NCBI RefSeq assembly: GCF_900111825.1
Contig: NZ_FOJM01000022.1
Coordinates: 1-64,000, forward strand
Length of the DNA stretch: 64,000 bases
Direction: 5' to 3'
DNA from: Pedobacter suwonensis
GTDB lineage: Bacteria; Bacteroidota; Bacteroidia; Sphingobacteriales; Sphingobacteriaceae
Shown here: positions 45,804-54,749 of the stretch, one piece after another
Numbering within the stretch: position 1 is the stretch's first letter
How the letters are laid out: the number at the start of each line of letters is the position of its first letter
Position numbers and translations under genes: made by a program
The notes under the pieces: generated by a model
Seen by the model: only the letters and a program-made list of their open reading frames with translations
Told to the model about the DNA's origin: nothing
Databases searched by the model: none

Positions 45804-47126
45804 ATGAAAAAGGTCGCATTTTATACATTAGGTTGTAAACTCAATTTCTCTGAGACTTCAACCATCGGTCGCTTGTTTACCGATGCCGGTTATGCTGTGG
45901 TAGAATTTCAGGACCAGGCTGATGTTTATGTAATCAATACCTGTTCTGTAACTGAACATGCGGATAAAAAATGCCGTAAAGTTGTTAAAGAGGCTTTAAA
46001 GTATTCGCCAAATGCCTTTGTAACCATTGTAGGTTGTTATGCCCAGTTAAAACCTCAGGAAATTGCCGAAATAGAAGGTGTTGACATGGTTTTAGGTGCG
46101 GCCGAAAAATTCAGAATTGTTGAATACATTACTGATTTAACAAAACAGCCAAAAGCGCTTGTTCATCAGCAGAATATAGAGAAAGTTAACCATAACTTTA
46201 TTGCATCCTATTCAATTGGCGATAGAACGCGTACCTTCTTAAAAGTGCAGGATGGCTGCGATTATCCATGTACTTATTGTACCATTCCTTTAGCACGCGG
46301 TGCAAGCCGTAGCGATACCATTGAAAATGTGGTAAACCGTGCTAAAATGATTGCCGAAAGCGGTGTTAAAGAAATTGTATTAACGGGTGTAAATCTTGGT
46401 GATTTCGGAATCAGAAACGGGAAACGCGAAGACAAGTTTTTCGACCTGGTTAAAGCCCTGGATGAAGTGGAAGGAATTGAAAGAATTAGGATATCCTCTA
46501 TTGAACCAAATTTATTAAGCAATGAAATTATAGAATTTGTAGCCACTTCAAAAAGGTTTGTTCCGCATTTTCATATTCCTTTACAATCTGGCTCTGATAA
46601 AATTTTGGGATTAATGCGCCGCCGTTATCGGAGTGATCTGTATGTAGAACGTGTTGCTAAAATTAAGGAGGTAATGCCAAACTGTTGTATTGGTGTGGAT
46701 GTAATTGTAGGATTCCCCGGCGAAACGAAAGAAGATTTTTTGGATACCTATCAATTTTTAAATCAACTGGATATTTCTTATCTGCATGTATTTACTTATT
46801 CTGAACGTGAGCTGACAGCAGCGGCCGAAATGAAAGGTGTTGTAGCCGGAAGTGAACGGAATGAACGCAGTAAAATGCTTCATATCTTATCTGATAAAAA
46901 ACGTAGGGCTTTCTACGAATCGCAGATTGGTAATGAAGGAGAAGTACTTTTTGAAGCAGATCAGAAATCTGGTTATATGCACGGTTTTACCAAAAATTAT
47001 GTAAAAGTGCGGGCTAAATACGATCCGGTTATGGTAAACGAATTGAAAGCGGTTAAGCTTTTAGGGATTACTGCCGACGGAGAAGTGGAAGTAGCCGAAT
47101 TGGAAACTACGCTGGCACATCATTAG
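45804..47126 (+). CDS. mtaB: tRNA t6A37 methylthiotransferase MtaB
   Basis: A 440-residue radical-SAM enzyme that converts t6A37 to ms2t6A37 in tRNAs reading ANN codons. The N-terminal UPF0004 domain has three cluster cysteines (Cys11, Cys47, Cys78). The radical-SAM cluster is CDYPCTYC (Cys152, Cys156, Cys159), and a C-terminal TRAM domain follows (about 375-435). The VGFPGETKEDF motif is also present. Order and length match MtaB rather than MiaB or RimO, but the clade was judged by eye. Confidence 0.9.
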   Translation: MKKVAFYTLGCKLNFSETSTIGRLFTDAGYAVVEFQDQADVYVINTCSVTEHADKKCRKVVKEALKYSPNAFVTIVGCYAQLKPQEIAEIEGVDMVLGAAEKFRIVEYITDLTKQPKALVHQQNIEKVNHNFIASYSIGDRTRTFLKVQDGCDYPCTYCTIPLARGASRSDTIENVVNRAKMIAESGVKEIVLTGVNLGDFGIRNGKREDKFFDLVKALDEVEGIERIRISSIEPNLLSNEIIEFVATSKRFVPHFHIPLQSGSDKILGLMRRRYRSDLYVERVAKIKEVMPNCCIGVDVIVGFPGETKEDFLDTYQFLNQLDISYLHVFTYSERELTAAAEMKGVVAGSERNERSKMLHILSDKKRRAFYESQIGNEGEVLFEADQKSGYMHGFTKNYVKVRAKYDPVMVNELKAVKLLGITADGEVEVAELETTLAHH

Positions 47127-47345
47127 TTTAGTCTTCAGCCCTTAGTCTGAAGTTTCTGTCAAATACCTTTTACTGTCATTCTGAACGCAGTGAAGAATCT
47201 TTTAACGTTAAGGTGTAAAATGGACGATGTAAAAAATGGACGATGGGATAGAAATATCGTGTTCCATAAATTATTAGTCTTTTAGCCTTCGTCCTTGAAC
47301 ATCAGTCTTTCCACTTTGGTCTTTACTCTTTCTTTCCTATCTTCG
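47127..47345. repeat. Phrase-repeat and dispersed-repeat spacer before lgt
   Basis: The spacer contains GTCATTCTGAACGCAGTGAA (from 47175), a half-copy of the dispersed element also seen at 58793; a doubled GGACGATG word (47221-47245); and a run of GTCTT/TCAGTC words (47276-47335). A TATCTTCG box (47338-47345), one mismatch from TANNTTTG, ends it just before lgt. Confidence 0.6.
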
Positions 47346-47360
47346 CAACAAAATATTTCT

Positions 47361-48512
47361 ATGTTTCCTACCGTTTCACATTTTTTAGAATACCTTTTCG
47401 GCATTAATTTACCGCTTCCATTTAATACATTCGGTGTTTTTGTGGCGCTCGCGTTTGTTGCCGGTTACTGGGCTTTTACCAAAGAGCTTAAACGTAAAGA
47501 AGCATTAGGCATACTCCATCCAATTAAAAAGACCATTATAGTGGGTAAGCCCGCAACCACGTCAGAATTGATTATGAATGGCCTTTTTGGCTTTGTTATC
47601 GGTTACAAGCTGGTTTACGCATTACTGAACTATAAACTTTTTGTAAATGATGCCCAGTCCGTTTTAATGTCGACCCAGGGAAATATAATTGGTGGTTTGT
47701 TTTTTGCTGGCTTATTTGCTTACTGGGATTATACTGAAAAGAATAAGCATAAATTAGATAAACCAAAAGAAACACAGGTAATCATCCACCCATATCAGAT
47801 CATGAGTAACCTGATTGTATGGGCGGCTATCTGGGGATTTTTAGGGGCGAAATTCTTTGATAATCTGGAATATTGGGATGATTTTGTTCAACATCCTATA
47901 GAACGCTTATTATCGTTTAGCGGTTTAACCTTTTATGGTGGCTTAATCTGCGGTGGCGCAGCGGTATTGATCATTGCAAAGCGAAACGGCATTAAACCCT
48001 TACATATGTTGGACGTAGGTGGACCCGGCATGATGCTGGCTTATGCAGTTGGTCGTATTGGCTGTCATATGGCAGGTGATGGCGACTGGGGCATTGTAAA
48101 TCCTAACCCGAAACCGTTCTCCTGGCTGCCGGATTGGTTATGGTCTTACAAATATCCAAACAATGTGGTAGGCGAGGGTATTCCCATTCCAGGCTGTACC
48201 GGTAAGTTTTGTAACGAATTGGCACAAGGCGTGTATCCGACACCGCTTTACGAAGTGATTATATGTTTAATCCTTTTTGCCTTTCTGTGGAGTATAAGGG
48301 ATAAAATAAAAGCGCCTGGTTTAATGTTTGGTATTTACATGATCTTGAACGGTGTTGAACGTTTTTGTATTGAGTTGATTCGTGTAAACTCCAAGTACCA
48401 TGTTTTTGGCTTATCTTTTACACAGGCAGAAATGATTTCAACTTTTCTTGTTGTGGGGGGCATTGCGCTAAGTGCTTATGCTTTGCGGAACAAGAACCAA
48501 TTAGTCCAATAA
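47361..48512 (+). CDS. lgt: Phosphatidylglycerol:prolipoprotein diacylglyceryl transferase
   Basis: An inner-membrane enzyme that attaches diacylglycerol to the lipobox cysteine, the first step of lipoprotein maturation. The ATG at 47361 gives 383 residues; an upstream in-frame TTG at 47295 lies in repetitive spacer and before the -7-like box, so I reject it. Seven or so helices are predicted, with FYGGLICGGA and the Lgt signature GRIGCHMAGDGDWG. The longer length than proteobacterial Lgt is usual in Bacteroidota. The lipoproteins at 27815 and 41521 would be substrates. Confidence 0.93.
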   Translation: MFPTVSHFLEYLFGINLPLPFNTFGVFVALAFVAGYWAFTKELKRKEALGILHPIKKTIIVGKPATTSELIMNGLFGFVIGYKLVYALLNYKLFVNDAQSVLMSTQGNIIGGLFFAGLFAYWDYTEKNKHKLDKPKETQVIIHPYQIMSNLIVWAAIWGFLGAKFFDNLEYWDDFVQHPIERLLSFSGLTFYGGLICGGAAVLIIAKRNGIKPLHMLDVGGPGMMLAYAVGRIGCHMAGDGDWGIVNPNPKPFSWLPDWLWSYKYPNNVVGEGIPIPGCTGKFCNELAQGVYPTPLYEVIICLILFAFLWSIRDKIKAPGLMFGIYMILNGVERFCIELIRVNSKYHVFGLSFTQAEMISTFLVVGGIALSAYALRNKNQLVQ

Positions 48513-48569
48513 GAACCTGATAAATTCAATTAAAATCCAACAACAGCATTATTCTGTTGTTAAATAATT

Positions 48570-49358
48570 ATGAATTACGAATTACTGTGCAATAAAGTGA
48601 TCTCGATTGTTAAGCTTACCGGAAATTTTATCCGCAAAGAAGCCATGCAGTTTGATGTTCAGAAAATAGAATATAAAGGATTAAATGATATGGTTTCTTA
48701 TGTTGATAAAACAGCAGAGCAGAAACTTGTTCAAAATCTGGAAAAATTAATTCCTGATGCAGGTTTTATCACCGAAGAAAAAACCATTAACCGCATTGGG
48801 AAAACCTATACTTGGATCATTGATCCCTTAGATGGTACAACGAACTTTATTCATGGCATCCCGGCCTATGGCATTAGTGTAGCGCTTTATGAAGATGGGC
48901 TTCCTGCAATAGGTGTGGTTTACGAGTTAAATCGGGGAGAGATGTTTTATTCTTATAAAGGTGGACCTGCTCTGATGAATAAAAAGGAAATTGGGGTTTC
49001 CGGCAATCCAGATTTAAAGTCAAGCCTGCTGGCTACGGGTTTTCCATATTATCAGTTTGATAAACAAGAGAAATACTTAAAATTATTAGCTGAAATGATG
49101 CAGAAAAGCCACGGAGTTCGTAGGATTGGTGCGGCAGCTATAGACCTGGTATATACTGCTTGCGGACGTTTCGATGCATTTTTTGAATATAACCTGCAGC
49201 AATGGGATTTTGCAGCCGGGTGTTTCATTGTTCAGCAAGCTGGCGGAGAAGTTTGCGATTTCTCTGGAGGTAATAATTACTTTGAGAAAAGGGAAATTTT
49301 AGCCACGAATGGAAAATTAACTGCTGAAATGCTGGAAGCGATAAAAAGATATTTTTAA
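48570..49358 (+). CDS. Inositol monophosphatase family protein
   Basis: A 262-residue Mg2+-dependent phosphatase. The two metal motifs are DPLDGTTNFIHGIPAYGIS (about 85-103) and WDFAAGCFIVQQAGG (about 211-225), with Glu in ITEEKT. Family members dephosphorylate inositol phosphate, PAP (CysQ) or related substrates; the sequence is most like SuhB-type monophosphatases. A small hairpin AACAACAG/CTGTTGTT (48539-48561) lies just upstream of its ATG. Confidence 0.9.
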   Translation: MNYELLCNKVISIVKLTGNFIRKEAMQFDVQKIEYKGLNDMVSYVDKTAEQKLVQNLEKLIPDAGFITEEKTINRIGKTYTWIIDPLDGTTNFIHGIPAYGISVALYEDGLPAIGVVYELNRGEMFYSYKGGPALMNKKEIGVSGNPDLKSSLLATGFPYYQFDKQEKYLKLLAEMMQKSHGVRRIGAAAIDLVYTACGRFDAFFEYNLQQWDFAAGCFIVQQAGGEVCDFSGGNNYFEKREILATNGKLTAEMLEAIKRYF

Positions 49359-49734
49359 ATCGGCCGTAGCCTTGATTGGAAAGTTATCGAATTTTTACTG
49401 TAAATACCCTTAGATTCGCCTCACGATCAATATTGAAAGTTAAACGATGAACGGTTTTTAAAAACTGAAAGATAAATGCCTGTCAATACTTCGGTGCTAA
49501 CCCATTAATCAGGTATGTGGGTTGGTATTCCTGGAAGAATAAAGTCTATATAACTACTGATATTTTTGAAATTTACCTTGATCAATCCAGTATAATATAA
49601 AGCATTTTTGAAACAATAATAAGGAAATTGGTTCAGTAAAAACTTTATTGATATAGGGTTAATTTTCTGATAATTAATAGTATATAATCTTTATTTAGCG
49701 TGCTTGTTCAGCCCAAAGAATTTTATTAAAAATC
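49359..49734. other. AT-rich gene-free stretch
   Basis: About 375 bases between the inositol-phosphatase-like gene and a convergent hypothetical gene. No ORF, convincing terminator or repeat was identified. Confidence 0.4.
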
Positions 49735-50238
49735 CTAATGATGACGAAGTGTTGACGTCGTAATGATCGGAACAATGCAAGCGATCAGAATAAAGAGCTG
49801 CCTGTTGTAAACCTGTTTAATAAATAAACCCGCAATCATCAGTAATTTATTATCAGTATCTGAAGATATAACCCCACTATTGTTACTACACGTATACATA
49901 ATGTGTTCATCCTGATAATTACTTACGGTCCATTGTGATTTCCAGATGCCTGTTGATTTCCATTCATACTGTTTTCCGTTTGTCAGGCTGATTAATGCTT
50001 TTGATTTCCAGCTATCGTATGTAATAACAGCGATCACTTCATTCGTTTTCCGGTCGATTACCTTCGTGTTTGATTGCCAGAATCCCTCACTTACAAACTG
50101 ATAATTTTGATCTTCAAACACACTTTCAGCACTGCTTGTCCACACTCCAAAAGTTATGGCCCCTTTCTGAAGCCCATCTGCAAAGAGTTTAAAATTTCCA
50201 TTAAACCAATCGCTCTTCCAGTTGATCAATTTTGACAT
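49735..50238 (-). CDS. Hypothetical protein with C-terminal membrane helix
   Basis: A 167-residue protein I do not recognise. The first 125 residues are beta-rich with many aromatic residues and repeated W-S/W-K pairs (INWKSDWFNG, TYDSWKSKALI, STGIWKSQWTV), suggesting an antiparallel sandwich or barrel somewhat like LURP-one/Tubby-type folds, which is speculation. A single hydrophobic helix (about 147-160, LFILIACIVPIIT) near the C-terminus implies tail anchoring with the bulk in the cytosol. No signal peptide. It stands alone on its strand. Confidence 0.7.
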   Translation of the reverse strand: MSKLINWKSDWFNGNFKLFADGLQKGAITFGVWTSSAESVFEDQNYQFVSEGFWQSNTKVIDRKTNEVIAVITYDSWKSKALISLTNGKQYEWKSTGIWKSQWTVSNYQDEHIMYTCSNNSGVISSDTDNKLLMIAGLFIKQVYNRQLFILIACIVPIITTSTLRHH

Positions 50239-50283
50239 TTTAATTGTGTTTTATTTTAGATGCAGGAGGTTTAGAGTTGTTAC

Positions 50284-50318
50284 ATAAAAAAAGTGCCTAT
50301 TGTTGGTAAGCACTTTTT
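50284..50318 (-). terminator. Intrinsic terminator for LOG-family gene
   Basis: AAAAAGTGC (50288-50296) and GCACTTTTT (50310-50318) form a 9-bp stem. On the minus strand a T tract follows, positioned 60 bases after the LOG-family stop at 50379. Confidence 0.75.
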
Positions 50319-50365
50319 CAGTTGGCAGTTTTCAGTTTTCAATTGGCAATTAACCAATTGTAACG
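50318..50365. repeat. Short phrase repeat (CAGTTTTCA / GGCAATT words)
   Basis: CAGTTGGCAGTTTTCAGTTT followed by CAATTGGCAATT and AACCAATTG. The same words occur at 45648-45720 and in the long array at 52724-52950. Confidence 0.6.
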
Positions 50366-50378
50366 GTTAACCGATAAA

Positions 50379-51086
50379 TTAGAAATTCGGTTTAAGCACA
50401 TATTTATCGTAAAAACGGAAAATATGTTCTGCAGCCTCTTCGGCAGTATCAACCAGTCTGAACAGGTTTAAATCCTCTTCATGGATATTATGCTCTTTTT
50501 GTAACATGGTTCCCTTAATCCAGTCGATTAGTCCACCCCAATAATCAACGCCTACCAGTACAATCGGGAAACGGGCAATCTTGCCGGTCTGGATCAGGGT
50601 TAGGGCCTCAAATAACTCATCCATAGTTCCAAAACCACCTGGTAATACCACAAAACCCTGACTATATTTCATAAACATTACTTTGCGCACAAAGAAATAA
50701 TCAAACTCCAGCAATTTATTATGATCAATATATTTATTATGGAATTGCTCAAATGGTAACTCTATGTTCAAACCTACCGACTTACCGCCATTGGTATGGG
50801 CACCCTTGTTACCAGCCTCCATAATGCCAGGCCCACCGCCCGTAATTACACCATAACCTCTATCAGTTAACAATTTACCACACTGTTCTGCCAGTTGATA
50901 GTATCGGTTTGTTTGAGCCGTACGCGCAGAGCCATAAATGGTAACGCATGGACCAATTTTAGCTAGTTTTTCAAAGCCGTCTACAAATTCGGCCATGATT
51001 TTAAAAATTTGCCAGGAATCGGTTACTTTGATTTCCTGCCAGTCTTTGTTCTCAAAAGCACTTCTAATTTTTTCTTCACTCGTCAT
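50379..51086 (-). CDS. LOG-family (TIGR00730) Rossmann-fold protein
   Basis: A 235-residue protein with the LOG-family signatures GGGPGIMEAGNKGA and PGGFGTMDELFE. Members are nucleotide 5'-monophosphate phosphoribohydrolases (cytokinin-activating LOG in plants; often mis-annotated as lysine decarboxylase). The bacterial substrate is uncertain. It starts 17 bases after the upstream symporter gene on the same strand, suggesting an operon. Confidence 0.9.
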   Translation of the reverse strand: MTSEEKIRSAFENKDWQEIKVTDSWQIFKIMAEFVDGFEKLAKIGPCVTIYGSARTAQTNRYYQLAEQCGKLLTDRGYGVITGGGPGIMEAGNKGAHTNGGKSVGLNIELPFEQFHNKYIDHNKLLEFDYFFVRKVMFMKYSQGFVVLPGGFGTMDELFEALTLIQTGKIARFPIVLVGVDYWGGLIDWIKGTMLQKEHNIHEEDLNLFRLVDTAEEAAEHIFRFYDKYVLKPNF

Positions 51087-51103
51087 ATACTGTTATTCTA
51101 ATA

Positions 51104-52612
51104 TTAAAATCTGGTCTGTGCATCAGTTTTTTTGCTGATGAATAACAAACCTATAAATGTGATTAAACCGTTGATTAAAATCAGTTCAACACTAAAAACA
51201 TATCCTCCTAATATTTCAGCAGAATTGCTTGCAAGCAAGTAACATAAAAAAGGTGATAATAAGCAAACTATTGGCACTAATTTATCATGCAGACCGCGTT
51301 TTTTTACAAAAAGCCCAAAACTATATAAGCCCAAAAGCGGTCCGTAGGTATAAGAAGCAATGGTGAAAATTAAGCTCACAACTGATGAACTGTTCAAAGC
51401 ATTGATTACAATAATCACCAGGAACATCAAAACAGAAAAAACAATGTGTACCGTATGGCGTTTTTTTACAGCATTTTCTGCATTTACATTTTCTGCTTTA
51501 GCCATGCCCAGAAAGTCTACGCAGAACGAAGTGGTTAAAGCCGTTAGCGCCGAATCTGTTGTGGCAAAGGTGGCTGCGGTTAAGCCCAGCATAAAAATAA
51601 TGGCCGGAACGGAGCCTAAGTTGTTCAATGCGATTTCGGGGAACAATAAATCCGTACGAGGTTTACCTGTAACGTGATCTAAAGGAATATCAATACCATT
51701 TTTACTCGCATAGATGTATAATAATGCACCGACACTTAAGAAGAAAATATTTAAGATGACAAACACGCCGGTAAAGGTGAACATATTTTTTTTCGCTTCC
51801 TGGATGGTTCCCATACTCAGGTTTTTTTGCATCAGGTCCTGATCAAGGCCTGTCATGGCAATGGTTACAAAAATACCTCCGATAAACTGTTTGCTGAAAT
51901 AGAACTTATTGATGAGGAAATCATCGAAGAAGAATATTTTAGAATAGCTGCTGTTTTTTACAGTTTCAAATGCCTGTGGAATATTGAAATCAAGACTGTT
52001 GCAAATAAAATAAATGGTGAGAAAAACCGAAAGCACAAGAAAGAAGGTCTGCAATGTATCAGTAATAATAATGGTTTTTAATCCACCTTTAAATGTGTAA
52101 GACCATATCAACGCCAACGAAATGAGTACCGTTAACCAGAATGGAACACCATAGCTGTCGAAAATAAAACGTTGCAATACGATTACGACGAGGTATAGTC
52201 GGGTTGCTGATCCTAAAGTTCGGCTCAATAGAAATATTGAGGCAGCTGTTTTGTAGCTATAATGGCCTAATCTCTTCTCAATATAACCATAAATAGAGGT
52301 TAAGTTCATCCGATAATAAAGCGGCAGTAAAACGGTAGCTATAATGATAAAACCAACCGCGTTACCCAGCACAAACTGAAAATATTGAAACTGGTTTCCG
52401 CTAGGTGCACCAACTTCTCCGGGTACCGAAATAAAGGTAACACCAGATAGTGCTGTTCCAATCATGCCGAATGCCACCAGGTACCATTTAGAATTTCTGT
52501 TGGCAACAAAGAAGGTGCTGTTGTCTGAGGATTTTTGAGAAGTTACAAACGAAATGATAATCAGTAGCAGAAAGTAGCCAATTAGAAAACACAAGAGAAT
52601 GGTTGGTGACAT
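51104..52612 (-). CDS. Sodium:solute symporter (SSS family)
   Basis: A 502-residue inner-membrane protein with about 13 helices. Typical SSS features are the early FFVANRNSKWYLVAFGMIGTALSGVTFISVPG segment and MTGLDQDLMQKNLS. It differs clearly from the sugar symporter at 34322, lacking the NISAEQ region, and is closer to the branch often annotated as proline/pantothenate-like or unassigned in Bacteroidota. The substrate is unknown. It lies upstream of the LOG-family gene. Confidence 0.88.
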   Translation of the reverse strand: MSPTILLCFLIGYFLLLIIISFVTSQKSSDNSTFFVANRNSKWYLVAFGMIGTALSGVTFISVPGEVGAPSGNQFQYFQFVLGNAVGFIIIATVLLPLYYRMNLTSIYGYIEKRLGHYSYKTAASIFLLSRTLGSATRLYLVVIVLQRFIFDSYGVPFWLTVLISLALIWSYTFKGGLKTIIITDTLQTFFLVLSVFLTIYFICNSLDFNIPQAFETVKNSSYSKIFFFDDFLINKFYFSKQFIGGIFVTIAMTGLDQDLMQKNLSMGTIQEAKKNMFTFTGVFVILNIFFLSVGALLYIYASKNGIDIPLDHVTGKPRTDLLFPEIALNNLGSVPAIIFMLGLTAATFATTDSALTALTTSFCVDFLGMAKAENVNAENAVKKRHTVHIVFSVLMFLVIIVINALNSSSVVSLIFTIASYTYGPLLGLYSFGLFVKKRGLHDKLVPIVCLLSPFLCYLLASNSAEILGGYVFSVELILINGLITFIGLLFISKKTDAQTRF

Positions 52613-52679
52613 ATTTTTGATTTAAGCTGATAAATGTAAAGAAAACTATCAAATCAAGCAATATGTTATTAGTCCGGTG

Positions 52680-53005
52680 TCGGAAGTCAGAAGTCCGAAG
52701 TCAAAGTGAATGATAGCCATTTGCAGTTTTCAGTCGGCAATTTGCAGTTACCACTCGCTATGGACTATTGACCAATGAATCAATATCCAGTTTTCAGTTG
52801 GCAATTTGCATTTACTATGGACTATTGACCAATGAATCAATATCCAGTTTTCAGTTGGCAATTTGCAGTTACCATTTACTATGGACCAATGAACTATTCA
52901 CTATTGACCAATGAACCAATATCCAGTTTTAAGTTGGCAATTTGCAGTTACCATTTACTATGGACTATTGATCAATAAACTATTGACCAATGACCATTCA
53001 CTATT
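52680..53005. repeat. Phrase-repeat array upstream of recR
   Basis: Four copies of a CAGTTTTCAGTTGGCAATTT word start near 52724, 52788, 52845 and 52924. They are interleaved with TTTACTATGGACTATTGACC and CAATGAA words, each repeated several times. An additional GAAGTCAGAAGTCCGAAGTC motif begins the array (52683). Spacing of the main word varies (about 57-79 bases), so it is not a simple tandem repeat. It has no ORF and is not CRISPR-like. Confidence 0.85.
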
Positions 53006-53026
53006 GAACCAATGAACCTTTTTATC

Positions 53027-53034
53027 TATTTTTG
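53027..53034 (+). promoter_or_regulatory. -7 element of recR
   Basis: TATTTTTG matches TANNTTTG and ends four bases before the recR ATG at 53039. ATTG at 53003-53006 is an imperfect -33 at a 20-base spacing. The message would be nearly leaderless. Confidence 0.5.
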
Positions 53035-53038
53035 CACT

Positions 53039-53656
53039 ATGAATTTTTCATCCAAACTGCTTGAAGATGCGGTAAACGAATTCTCAAAACTTCCTGGTGT
53101 AGGGCAAAAGACAGCTTTACGTTTGGTATTACATCTTTTAAATAAGGAGCAGGAGGAGGTAAATCAGTTTGGTAATACGTTTATAAAACTTAAACAACAG
53201 ATTAAACACTGCAGTACCTGCCATAATATTTCCGATTACTCAATTTGTGAAATCTGTACATCGCATAAACGGGATAAAGAAACCATTTGTGTGGTAGAAG
53301 ATACGCGTGATGTCATGGCTATTGAAAATACCGGTCAATATTTCGGGGTTTACCATGTTTTAGGTGGTTTAATTTCGCCAATGGATGGAGTAGGGCCTTC
53401 TGATCTGTTTATTGATGGTTTGGTAGCCAGGATGACAGCAGGGGGGATCAAAGAAGTGATTTTGGCGCTCAGTCCGAATATGGAAGGAGATACCACCTTG
53501 TTCTATCTCTATAAAAGGCTGAAAGAATTTAATGTACCGGTAACCACCATTGCACGTGGAATTGCTTTCGGAGGTGAACTAGAATATGCCGATGAAATTA
53601 CCCTGGGCCGATCGATCATTACCCGCGTACCTTACGAAACTGCAATGATGAAATAA
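53039..53656 (+). CDS. recR: Recombination mediator protein RecR
   Basis: A 205-residue DNA-binding protein that acts with RecO/RecF to load RecA at gaps. The start at 53039 (MNFSSKLLEDAVNEFSKLPG) is chosen because the family begins there and an upstream ATG at 53012 lies before the -7 box. It shows the HhH motif LPGVGQKTALRLVLHLL, a four-cysteine zinc finger (CSTCHNISDYSICEIC), and a Toprim domain with VVEDTRDVMAIE and GLISPMDGVGP. Confidence 0.96.
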   Translation: MNFSSKLLEDAVNEFSKLPGVGQKTALRLVLHLLNKEQEEVNQFGNTFIKLKQQIKHCSTCHNISDYSICEICTSHKRDKETICVVEDTRDVMAIENTGQYFGVYHVLGGLISPMDGVGPSDLFIDGLVARMTAGGIKEVILALSPNMEGDTTLFYLYKRLKEFNVPVTTIARGIAFGGELEYADEITLGRSIITRVPYETAMMK

Positions 53657-53659
53657 TTA

Positions 53660-53805
53660 GCATTAGGTATAAAGTAGCAGGCATTAGGCATAAAATCACA
53701 GATTGGGACTTATCATTTACCTTCTTCTTGATACTCGATACTTGATACTCAATACTAGATACTTATTACTCCTACTCAATACTTACTACTTAATACTCAC
53801 TACTA
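53660..53805. repeat. Phrase-repeat spacer (GATACT words) between recR and SDR gene
   Basis: A doubled GCATTAGGYATAAA word (53660-53695) is followed by about ten GATACT/AATACT/TTACTACT words up to 53805. The same words (TTGATACTAGATACTCGATA) recur at 54661-54690. It is low-complexity and lacks an ORF. Confidence 0.75.
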
Positions 53806-53808
53806 CAA

Positions 53809-54627
53809 ATGAACCTAAAGAATAAAGTAATTATCATTACCGGAGCATCAAGCGGAATTGGAAAAGCCTGCGCGGAAGAATTTGCCAGGCGTGGGGCCAA
53901 TCTGGTTTTAGCTGCCCGTCAATACGTTACCCTTTGCGAAATTACTGCTGATTTAGAGAAAAAATATGGCATAAGAGCGGTTGCGGTACAAGCCGATGTG
54001 AGTAAAGAGGACGATTGCGAACTCATCATAAAACAAACCCTGGTTTCTTTTCAGAGAATTGATATTCTGATAAATAATGCCGGATTATCGATGCGAGCCC
54101 TGTTTAACGATCTGGATTTATCAGTGCTTAAAAACCTGATGGATGTAAACTTTTGGGGAACAGTATATTGTACCAAATATGCACTTCCTGAAATTTTAAA
54201 AACAAAGGGAACAGTGGTGGGCGTATCGTCTATTGCGGGTTACCGTGGTTTGCCGGGCCGTACAGGTTATTCGGCTTCTAAGTTCGCCATGAATGGTTTT
54301 ATGGAGTCTTTACGTACCGAATTGCTCAAAACCGGAGTAAATGTGATGGTGGCTTGTCCAGGGTTTACGGCTTCGAATATCCGGGTAACGGCTTTATCTA
54401 AAGATGGTGCAGCACACGGCGAAACCAGTATGGACGAAGGTAAAATGATGACATCGGAAGAAGTGGCCGGGATAATTGCCGATGGCATTGAACAGCGAAA
54501 ACGCACTTTGGTGATGACCAGACAAGGCAAACTGGCCGTATGGATGAACAAACTGTTTCCGGCTTTTGTAGATAACAAGGTATTTGATTTGTTTGCGAAA
54601 GAAAAGAATCCGTTGATAAAGGCTTAA
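53809..54627 (+). CDS. SDR-family oxidoreductase
   Basis: A 272-residue short-chain dehydrogenase with TGASSGIG, NNAG and catalytic YSASK (Tyr about residue 154). The C-terminus is longer than in the SDR at 28525 and contains VWMNKLFPAFVDNKVF, seen in DltE/YbbO-like or 3-ketoacyl-reductase-like SDRs. Substrate unknown. It follows the GATACT phrase-repeat spacer. Confidence 0.87.
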   Translation: MNLKNKVIIITGASSGIGKACAEEFARRGANLVLAARQYVTLCEITADLEKKYGIRAVAVQADVSKEDDCELIIKQTLVSFQRIDILINNAGLSMRALFNDLDLSVLKNLMDVNFWGTVYCTKYALPEILKTKGTVVGVSSIAGYRGLPGRTGYSASKFAMNGFMESLRTELLKTGVNVMVACPGFTASNIRVTALSKDGAAHGETSMDEGKMMTSEEVAGIIADGIEQRKRTLVMTRQGKLAVWMNKLFPAFVDNKVFDLFAKEKNPLIKA

Positions 54628-54660
54628 GGTAGAAGGTTTAAGTGCGCAAGTTGATTATGT

Positions 54661-54694
54661 CTTGATACTAGATACTCGATACCTGATACTATCA
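54661..54694. repeat. Second GATACT phrase-repeat patch
   Basis: Three GATACT words in sequence (TTGATACTAGATACTCGATA, then CCTGATACT), the same family as at 53729-53805, located after the SDR gene. Confidence 0.6.
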
Positions 54695-54749
54695 ATAAAT
54701 CCACACTAACAACAATTTCGTTTATTAACTGTTGAGTTGGAAAACCTTT

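Noticed and set aside
47295..47360. N-terminal extension of Lgt from a TTG
   Set aside because: It lies in a low-complexity spacer and upstream of a promoter-like box; the family start is the ATG at 47361.
52680..53005. Possible CRISPR array
   Set aside because: The repeated words vary in order and spacing, the intervening segments are themselves repeated words rather than unique spacers, and no cas gene is nearby.
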